Assembly (NCBI GenBank): GCA_019677205.1
Contig: JAAMXY010000279.1
Location: 1-19,219, forward strand
DNA length: 19,219 nt
Source of the DNA: Pinguiococcus pyrenoidosus
Taxonomy: Eukaryota > Sar > Pinguiophyceae > Pinguiochrysidales > Pinguiochrysidaceae
Direction: 5' to 3'
Positions 6,801 to 13,751 of this stretch are shown here, one piece after another. The position numbers were made by a program, and so were the translations under genes. Position 1 is the stretch's first letter. Each line of letters begins with the position of its first letter. The notes under the pieces were generated by a model, which saw only the letters and a program-made list of their open reading frames with translations, was not told the DNA's origin and did no database searches.

Positions 6801-9468
6801 GGGCCATCACGAGCTTCTTGTGCGTTTGCACAGCTCGCTTCGCAGCGCTTGCCCGATAATTCGAGGGGCCTTTCAAAAGCTCTTCAGAGGCATTGATGGC
6901 GTGGGGCTCCTGGCTGCGTTGCGATGCCTGGAGAGCAAGGATCGAAGCCTCTCTCCCTCGACTCGCGTCCCCTGGCGACGACCGCGGCGAGTGCGTCCGA
7001 GCTGCCGCCCTCCGTGGACTCTCAATGGCGTTCAGAATGCCCTTGAACCGCTTCGAGGCATTCTGGCACTCCTTCGTGCTGTGGTCAATCTTCTGCCGCA
7101 GCTTCTTCATGGCGCTTTTGCTGCTTTCCCGCAATTCCGTGTGCAGGAAGAACCTCGCCTCGGGCTGTTCGTGGGCGTGGAGGTTGGCCGCGTCCCAATC
7201 GGAGAGATCAGGCGCCGCGCTGAGCTCAAGGCCTGCTCGATAGTCCTGATGAGCCGCCTCCACAAAGCTGCCCAGCCAGGGATGGTCCAAGACCCCCAAG
7301 GTCCCCGGGCCACCCGTCTCTGCTCTGTCGGCTTCATCGACAAGCTGAGCGGTCACCACCTCGAGCAGGTTCTCCACGCGTTTCAAGAAGGCGAGCGGGG
7401 CTGACGAGGGATGCGTGGGCTCCACGCCAAGCGTCGCCTTCTTCCGTCGTCGTGGACTGGCCTCGACATGGATCTGCTGCACCGTCCTGGAGGCCATGGC
7501 CTGCAGCAGCTCGGCTCGTATCTTCTTCAACGAGCTTGCCGTGGTCTTGAGCTGAGCTCGAGGTGGCTCTGCCTTGATGTCCCTCATCTCGGACATGACC
7601 TTCCCTTCCACCTGGACGAGATTTTTCAGGCAGAGCATGACCAGTCCGACGCTGTTCCCGCTCTGGCCTTGATTGGCATCGGGCTGAGGCAGAGGCCGCG
7701 AGGTTTGCCTGCGGGCCGAAGCCTGGTTGCTGGCCGAAGCCTGGTTGCTGGCCGCAGCTTGCTTGCTGGCCGCGCCAGAGGGTCTTGCCGCCGGCGCACG
7801 GCCGTCAAGGATGCCCGGGGGCCGAGGCATTCGTTGGTCTTGCGGTCGCGCGCCGCCAGCTGCCCTCGATTCCGGAAGGGGAGGCGGAGTGCGCCCCCTC
7901 GGGAAGGTCGCGGCGTCGTCCGGTTTCCGCGGCAGGGCCGGCCTGGCCGGCAGCTTCAGATTCAGGTTCATGGGCAGGGTGGTGGGCGGCATCAGTGGAG
8001 GCTGAGTAGACGCCCCGTCGAAGGCCTGCAGGCCTCCGTAGGCCTGCGGTGGAAACGCCGTAGGAACCATGGACGTGGGCAGAAAGCGCTGCAGGCTGCC
8101 GGGCTCGATGCTGAAAACGGTTCCCAATCCCATCGGAGGCGCGAGAGGTCGCGGCACGGAGACTTGCGGCATCGCGCCGGGCATTGCCTGAGTCTGCCCC
8201 TGCTCCACCGCGTTGTGCTGCTGCAGCAGCATCGCTGCTTGGATGACATTCTGCCACATCGGGGGGAGCATTTTCCCGTTGCTGAAGGGGGGGCAGGGGG
8301 TGAGCACCGGCGCGCTTCTTGTCGCCGCAGAGAGCATGCCGGACGCGTTCGTAGTCCGCGGCTGAATCCCAGAGCTACTAGCGCTCACTGGCACAGTGGC
8401 TGACGTGCTGCTCCGATCTTGAGCCTGCCGAAGGAGAGGTCAATCACATCTGCAAGGCTGGTCCGCGCACGAGTCGGTTGACACCTGGCTTTCGTACCTC
8501 GTACAGAACGCAATCTGGGTTCGCCACCAGATGCTCCACGAGGTTCTGTGCCAGGGGCGCGGCTCGTCCGCTGATCTTTCGCTTCTTCCGTTTGTTCCAC
8601 AGCGCGACTCGACCGAAGTCATCGGGAGCGGCGTTCTCCAACGCCTCCACGATTCGTTGCTCCATCGCCGCGCCGGTCTCCACTTGCTGGCCATTGTTCT
8701 CCTTCTCATTTCGATTCAGGATCTCCGCGAGCGAGCTGGATTCCTGCGTCCGCAGAGGGCCGGTCGAGTCGGCGGCAAACGCGCCGCCTTTTCCGTCGTG
8801 GTGGGCGGCGAGATCTTTGCTCAGGATGTGCCTCTCCGCGATGCGCTTCGCAGCACTGGATTTCTCGAGCGATTGCTTCTGCGCCACTCGCCTGTTCTTG
8901 AAGCGCTTCAGCAGCTTGCGCAGCGCATCTACCGTGATGATCTCCGTGACGCCGTGCTCGTACTGCACTCGGCACTTCTTCACCTGCGGACAGATACGAC
9001 TCAGCACGCGAGGTCGAACGCACAGTTTTCACCCAAGTAGAGGCACAAGCACCGCCACGCCAATCTTTTCTGCTCCGCCCAAGGTCCGCGCACACCTCCC
9101 CACCATCGCGCATCCAAAAGTATGGCGTTTGCTGCTGGCGGTTGTCTGCTTTGGATATGTCTCACATCTCGGCTGGTATCTTTGGGCCGTTCCGCCACTT
9201 TTCACGACCAGTTTGCCGCTTCTGCGGCCCAAAACTACGCAGCGCAGTCCCCAGGATGGCTCTCCAGGGGGTCCCCGGCTAAGCAACGCAAAAAGAAGGC
9301 AAGAAAGCGGAGGCGTACCCAGCGGCCCGGACGCACTTTCTCTTCCCACACTTCCTCCACCGTTCCCCACCACAGGCCATCGCCGAGGAAGTTCTTCTGG
9401 AGCCGGGTGTTCAGGAAGGGGTTCTCCTTGGCCACCGCTTTGTGCGTGACGGCCGTCTCGTCGCTCAT
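3819..9468 (-). CDS. Tudor-like / SAND-like / pseudo-histone-deacetylase chromatin protein, six exons
   Basis: Proposed exons (5' to 3' on minus) are 9468-9337, 8983-8498, 8424-4773, 4685-4554, 4473-4184 and 4079-3819, giving 1650 residues; all phases close and the stop is TGA. Residues ~18-70 form a Tudor/Agenet-like barrel: KNFLGDGLWWGTVEEVW in exon 1 runs into KCRVQYEHGVTEII in exon 2. Then follow a Pro/Gln/Ala-rich stretch (~217-460), long charged helical regions (~500-1020), and a SAND-like segment (~1076-1166, GGRFFTVYEYERWLGL...TLRECMEALW). A GRSST repeat (~1199-1228) comes next, then an HDAC fold (~1311-1605). HDAC landmarks align without gaps, but RPPGHHA reads LPSLGLD (1409-1415) and DxDxHHGxG reads SLACGHGRG (1466-1474). 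The third zinc ligand Asp (SLD, D1556) and the catalytic-Tyr position (DGDY, Y1593) remain. Deacetylase activity is therefore unlikely. A chromatin-reader or scaffold role is inferred. Confidence 0.8.
4453..4818 (-). other. Degenerate HDAC catalytic core (active-site segments)
   Basis: This stretch encodes both segments where a deacetylase would hold its catalytic His pair and two of three zinc ligands. NALCVLPSLGLD (ending near 4798) aligns to NAFxLVRPPGHHA. GVRDVNAAAVAMNYARVEHG aligns position for position to GFCxFNNVAIAARYAQxxHG. RRVGILSL|ACGHGRG, across the 4474-4553 intron, aligns to xRVLIVDWDVHHGNG. Only the Ala spans a splice junction, so losing the ligands does not depend on the splice model. 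Confidence 0.8.
5359..5448 (-). repeat. 15-base coding minisatellite encoding GRSST repeats
   Basis: Six tandem 15-base units (plus-strand form roughly TGTGGAGCTTCTGCC) encode G/S/R-RSST pentapeptides in the linker between the SAND-like and HDAC-like domains. The units differ mostly by C/T changes, including silent ones. The Arg-Ser-Ser-Thr content gives a flexible, basic, potentially phosphorylated linker, similar to SR-type tails. Confidence 0.88.
7711..7764 (-). repeat. Short coding repeat, Ala/Ser/Gln-rich (ASNQAS units)
   Basis: Near-identical 18-base units (plus-strand GAAGCCTGGTTGCTGGCC) encode KQAAASNQASASNQASARRQ in the Pro/Gln-rich N-terminal third of the HDAC-like protein. It is a small in-frame minisatellite in a disordered region. 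Confidence 0.75.
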
Positions 9469-10094
9469 GGCGCGTCGCTGCGGCGCTGGGCGGCGCGAAG
9501 CGACTCTCTCTCGGTGTCTCTCTTTCGAATTCTCTCAGATATCTCTCTTTCGTGGTGGCGCAACACCGCCTCTCTCACATGACCACGCTTTAGACAGGCA
9601 GCGCACGCGGCGCAGCCACGCGCGGCGGACGATTTGCGCCAAGAAAGCAAAGTGGAAACGCGGGAGAAATGCGATCCTAGTCCGGGACTGCGGAGCGCGG
9701 GAGAGCCGAGCTTTCAAAACAAACTTCCGTACGTGCGTGTGGAACAGCGGAGTTTCCGGATTTAGACTCTTTCACAAATTTTAAACCAGGCCTCGAAGAC
9801 AGTGAGCCTGCCTGGCCTTCCCTCGTTCTGTGGGAGTCAGTGACTGGCCGCCCGTGGACGGCCTTTCAGGTAGCTCGGTTCGATGACTGCTGTTGGCCTC
9901 TCTGGAGTCCTCAATTTCGATGAAAAACACGATCCAGAAGATCAAATTTTGTTTACTACTCTATCCATTAGCTCCAGAGACGGGATTTTCGGACAGGCGT
10001 CCGTGCGCAGTCGGTTCCGCTGATCTTTCGGTCCTCTTTTACGCCGCATGTGGCGTTACCTGGCGTCAGCAGCTGCCCCTATAGTCGCGCAGAG
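9469..10094. promoter_or_regulatory. Divergent intergenic region, putative bidirectional promoter
   Basis: These 626 bases separate the start codons of the minus-strand HDAC-like gene (9468) and the plus-strand alpha/beta hydrolase (10095), so both promoters must lie here. The left part (9500-9560) is TCTCTCT-rich on the plus strand. About 9895-9965 is clearly more AT-rich than its surroundings. I see no clear TATA box or initiator. A 46-codon open frame at 9883-10023 precedes the hydrolase start. Confidence 0.45.
9883..10023 (+). other. Possible upstream ORF (46 codons)
   Basis: An ATG at 9883 opens MTAVGLSGVLNFDEKHDPED... and closes at TGA 10021-10023, 71 bases before the hydrolase start. 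The composition is protein-like but there is no recognised motif. It would be a uORF if transcription begins upstream of 9883, or a leader exon of unknown fate. It could equally be chance. Confidence 0.22.
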
Positions 10095-11234
10095 ATGGTG
10101 CAGTTGAGCACGCAGACCAGCGGGCGCGCAGTGGCGCCAAGCACCCCCGCCATCGTGTTCATGGCCGGCTTTCCCGATGACCATGGCAGCTGGGCTCTCT
10201 TGGCGCCGCAGTTCCGCGCGACGCACCGCGTGGTGACGGTGGTCATGCCGGACTTCGATCGCTCAGAGCTGTCTCCGGGGCATTTCTGGGGCTACAGCTT
10301 TGCGGAGATCGTCGAGGGCCTGCGAAAGATCGTGGACGAGCTGCAGCGAAGCTGCGCAGAGGTCGTCTTGGTGGGCCATGACTGGGGCTCCTTCATGTGC
10401 CAGCTGCTTGTGGCGGACTATCCGGAGCTGGTGGACCGCCTGGTGCTCCTGGACGTTGGGCGCTTCCGTATCAGCGGTCTGTCGACCAAGAACATCTGCG
10501 TCATCACGATGTACCAGATGTTCTTGGCGTTCGTGTTCCTGCTCTCACGCCTCCCGGTACGCTTGTGTGACGCATTGGAGTGGCAGCGGTTGCACGCAAA
10601 GCTCACGCATTCCGTGCAGATTGTGGGACAGGTGCTCGCGACGCTGGCGATGATCGCCTATCCGTGGAAGATGATCGGGCCTTGCCCCTATGAGACGCAG
10701 CTGCCAAAGCGCACCAGCGGCAATCGCAAGTTCTTCGGCCACATGTGTTACCCATACTGCTACTTTTTGGTGCGTGTGTTCGGAGGAAAGGTGAGTGAAA
10801 TGTGAAGCCCTGGGCGAGACCCATCCAAAACATGCAGAGCATGCTAACGCGCTAGCATTGGCGGCAGGTCGGCGCATGCGCGTTTCCCAGCATGCCGCTT
10901 CTGTACCTCTCCGGCAAACGGAAGCGCGCGAGTTTCCACGACGAATCGTACGTGCAGCAAGTCCCATGCATGCCCTTACAGGAGAAGCTGCCACGATAAC
11001 CATCGGCTGCCTGCAGGTTTGTCCGTTCGCTGGCGCAGACGAAGCACTGTCGATACAAGGAGCTCGATTGTGGACACTTCATGCAGGTGACCTTTTTTCC
11101 CTCTGACTTTTGTGGAGGTTCTCCACTGCTCCTGCAGCCTCTAGAAGCCTCAAAAAGATCTGATCGTCGCGTAGGCGCAACTTCCGAACGAGGTCGCCGA
11201 GGAAATCCAGCGGTTCCTCCGAGACACCGCTTGA
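10095..11234 (+). CDS. Alpha/beta hydrolase, epoxide hydrolase / haloalkane dehalogenase type, four exons
   Basis: Exons 10095-10790, 10868-10947, 11017-11086 and 11175-11234 give 301 residues, typical for a single-domain alpha/beta hydrolase. Donors are GTGAGT, GTACGT and GTGACC; acceptors are GGCAG, CTGCAG and GCGTAG, and all phases close. Visible landmarks are the oxyanion loop MAGFPDDHGSW (about 23-33), nucleophile elbow VLVGHDWGS (D96), and strand PLLYLSGKRKRASFHDES (about 242-259). The catalytic His is in CGHFMQ (H279), and the end helix is EVAEEIQRFL. An Asp nucleophile in GHDWG is what epoxide hydrolases and haloalkane dehalogenases use; esterases have Ser. The acid expected after the LYLSG strand is not obvious. 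The cap (about 130-225) has a hydrophobic stretch (YQMFLAFVFLLSRLPV) that may contact membrane or lipid. ATG 10095 is the first in-frame ATG (GCAGAGATGG). The substrate is unknown. Confidence 0.9.
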
Positions 11235-11574
11235 AAATACCGAATTCCGTCGCTTTAATGCCGCAATAGCGAAACGGTTAATCGCCTCTACGTTCCTCGA
11301 AAGATAAAAATTGTAGAAAGACCCCTCCGGAGCCTTCCGGAAGCTTCGGAGGGTTCGAATGTTCTTAAACGGCGAAGAAAAGCGCTCTCCGCGCCGCCAC
11401 TGGACTCGGATCGGCTGTAAGGTATGCGAATTGTGGCCCGAGTGCTGTGACTCAGCGGTGGCCCAATGGACAGCGGAGAAAGAAGCCATTTTTTTGCAGC
11501 CATTTTGAATAATCGCGATTTCCTCAGAAGATTTGCAGGATTCTTTGCCCAAAATTGCCTGATTTGCGAGGACG
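11235..11574. promoter_or_regulatory. Intergenic region upstream of the FSP1-like gene
   Basis: These 340 bases between two plus-strand genes should hold the hydrolase 3' UTR and the FSP1-like promoter. They are more AT-rich than the coding DNA and contain an imperfect 31-base palindrome at 11323-11353. I see no additional coding exon. The long open frame on the opposite strand has no conserved motif. Confidence 0.45.
11323..11353. repeat. Imperfect 31-base palindrome
   Basis: CCCTCCGG...TTCCGGAA...TTCGGAGGG reads nearly the same on both strands, centred on TTCCGGAA at 11335-11342, with a few mismatched pairs. It could form a hairpin or be a dimeric protein-binding site. It lies about 220 bases upstream of the FSP1-like start. 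Confidence 0.6.
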
Positions 11575-13370
11575 ATGGGCTCCGGAGCATCGAAACCGCA
11601 GAAGTCGGTCATCATCGTCGGCGGAGGTGCGACGCCATCTGCACCATAAGCTCGACACGACGGCTAAACCGCCATAGTACAGGCTACGCTGGGGCCAAGT
11701 TGGCCAAGGAGCTGGACGCCAAGTTCGCCGTCACTCTCATCGAGAAGGAAGATGGCCTCACGCATCGTATCTCGACCTTGAGAGGCGCTGTGGTGCCTGG
11801 GTGAGGCTTTTTCCGCGGCGAAATCCGGGATTTTTGCCCGGAAAACGCGATCAGCTGATCCGCTGGGCGCTCTCTTCAGATGGCAGAACCGCGCCAGAGT
11901 GTCGCTGATGGATGGGGTGAAATCCGGCGTGATCAAGCAGGCCGCTGTGACTCGGGTGGAGAGCGGCAAAGTGGAATTGGAGGGCGGAGAAGAGCTCACG
12001 GCCGACTTTATCGTCATGGCGACCGGGGGTAAACTCGCGTGTTTCTTCGACGAAAATTGCAGCGTTTCTTCGACGAAAATTGCAGTGTTTCTTCGACGAA
12101 AATTGCAGTGTTTCTTCAACGAATATTGCAGTGTTTCTCTCGATTTTCGTGCATTTCTTTCAGGATCGTTTCCTTATGCTTGACATGCTTGAAGGATGGT
12201 ATCAAAGATGCAGGAGCTCAGCGGATGCCTCTCCACATTGGAATTAGGGCCTGCGTACAACTTCCCGATGGGCGCCGATGGAGTGCCCTTCGAGACGTAC
12301 AAGGAGCTGCTGAAGGAGGCACAGCAGACGGTGGGCGCCGCCAGCAGCATTCTCATCGTTGGCGGTGGCCCCGTGGGCGTGGAGATGGCGGGGGAGATCA
12401 AGGCGGCCCATCCGGACAAGGACGTCACCATCGTGAACAGCGGCACCAAGCTGCTTAGCGCCGCCGTGGCGCCTCTCAATGATCGTACGTGGTGGTCCTT
12501 TCGACCTTTCCTTTCAATCCCTCGAGCCGAACCGACCATTCCACATGTCGGATATATGCAGGCCTGGTGACGTCCATCATGCGGCAGCTGGAAGCCCTCG
12601 GCGTCAGGGTCGTCCTCGGCGCCAGGCTCGCCGAGATCCCGCCTCCGCCGGAAGGGCCCGTCAAGACGGCGATCCGTCCCACGCCGGGCGCCACGTTTGC
12701 GCTGTCGAATGGCGAGAGCGTGAGCGCCGATTTGGTCTTCGTCGCCACTGGCCCCTCGGCCGTGAAGCCGGCCGGGGCCGATCTCCTGCCAGAAGGCGCC
12801 GTCGACGGCAGCACGGGGCTCATCAAGGTGAACGAGTACTTCTTGGTGGACGGCATGGATGGCGTCTTCGCCATCGGAGACTGCACGAACATCCGAGAGA
12901 CCAAGATGGGTGCGCCTTCGTTGTACTTTGTGTCTTTGCTTTCCCCTTGGTGTGTTCAGGTCAGGGAACGAGGTCGGGCGCTGAGCTCTTTCCCATGCCT
13001 CCTTGCAACCCTTCGCAGCGTATCTCGCGGGACTTCACACGCCTTTCCTGGTGAAGAACCTGATGCAGCTGGCGTACGCGCCGCCCGAGAAGCAAAAGCT
13101 CAACGCGTACACCCCGCCTGACGCCAACAGCGCTGCCATGTTCGTGCCGCTCGGACCAAGACGAGGCGCTTCCGCAATGGGCTCCACCGTCCTCGGGTAA
13201 GTGGATCCTGGGGCAAAGCTGCATCTTCCGCGCTTCGTCGGGAAGCTGATGAATCGTTGCGACAACATGCGCTCAGGCCGAGAATGACGAGCTTGGCCAA
13301 GGGCAAAGGCCTCCTCACTGGAATGCTCATGAAAGAGCGTGGCCTGGCTCCGCCACCCCTGGAAACTTGA
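11575..13370 (+). CDS. FSP1/AIFM2-like NAD(P)H-quinone oxidoreductase, seven exons
   Basis: This flavoprotein of the AIFM2/AMID and type-II NADH dehydrogenase class transfers electrons from NAD(P)H to a quinone such as ubiquinone; animal FSP1 does this to stop lipid peroxidation. Exons 11575-11626, 11683-11800, 11880-12028, 12248-12484, 12562-12909, 13019-13196 and 13277-13370 give 391 residues (human FSP1 is 373). MGSGASKP fits the N-myristoylation pattern MGxxxS. FAD motif SVIIVGGGYAGAKLAKEL spans about 11-28. HRISTLRGAVVPGW (~44-58) resembles FSP1's region after the second strand. Next come VMATG (~102-106), the NAD(P) motif ILIVGGGPVGVEMAG (~141-154) and VFAIGDCTN (~287-295), the FAD-phosphate motif near the end of such enzymes. 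The C-terminal exons (AYLAGLHTPFLVKNL..., KGKGLLTGML) match the FSP1 tail in style. All phases close. Substrate preference is inferred from family. Confidence 0.92.
12041..12132. repeat. 23-base tandem repeat in an intron, four copies
   Basis: Units start at 12041, 12064, 12087 and 12110, with form GTTTCTTCGACGAAAATTGC plus AGY; three are nearly identical and the fourth has two changes. They fill the first half of the fourth intron of the FSP1-like gene (12029-12247). Each unit carries a pyrimidine run followed by TTGCAG, a decoy 3' splice site. Twenty-three is not a multiple of three, so using successive decoys would shift frame. Confidence 0.9.
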
Positions 13371-13751
13371 GGACAGGGGTCCTATCTCGCTGGTGCATCT
13401 TTGTGAGGTCATGTTCGTTTACGCTCTAGGCACATGGGTTGCACCTGGCCGCAGGTCCCTACAGCACGTTTGCCCACTTCCACGGGGCACCCATGTATGC
13501 GGCTGTGCCTGTGTCTCTGCGGCGAGAGCAGCTGACGCCTGGAAGCGGGGATGGATCGAAAGTGTTTGCTTTGTTTTGGTTTTCAGCGTTTCCCTTGTTC
13601 CATCTCTCTTCCTCGCGCGAGTCGACAGTACTGCTCAAGCTTGTCATCGTATCACGTCTCTCCCCCTCAAGGTGCTTTCGTTTATGGATCGGGCGCCAAC
13701 ATCAGCAGGACCGAAGGGGCTTGAGGTCCGGCTTGAGGTCCGGCTTGACGT
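13371..13751. other. Convergent spacer with a possible unplaced exon
   Basis: This lies between the 3' ends of the FSP1-like gene (+) and the VPS13 gene (-). A plus-strand open stretch at about 13443-13560 (GPYSTFAHFHGAPMYAAVPV...) has protein-like composition. It is followed by a pyrimidine-rich, intron-like piece ending CCCCTCAAG at about 13671. I could not link it to a start codon or to either neighbour. A 12-base GGCTTGAGGTCC-type repeat (about three copies, 13717-13752) abuts the VPS13 stop. Confidence 0.35.

Noticed and set aside
7411-8403. A 330-codon plus-strand open frame opposite the HDAC-like gene
   Set aside because: It mirrors the Pro/Gln/Ala-rich coding strand, with Arg/Gly/Leu-rich composition and no motif.
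8478-9449. A 323-codon plus-strand frame with a membrane-like stretch (LLLAVVCFGYVSHLGWYLW)
   Set aside because: It is antisense to exons 1-2 and intron 1 of the HDAC-like gene, has no nearby start before the hydrophobic stretch and no family match.
9122-9784. A 220-codon plus-strand frame beginning with a hydrophobic segment (MAFAAGGCLLWICL)
   Set aside because: It runs antisense to the Tudor-like first exon and intron, and its later part is very Arg/Lys-rich low-complexity sequence. The minus-strand Tudor reading is much better supported.
11079-11615. A 178-codon minus-strand frame over the hydrolase end and FSP1-like start
   Set aside because: It overlaps well-supported exons on the plus strand and contains no conserved motif; its protein-like end is the antisense of the last hydrolase exon.
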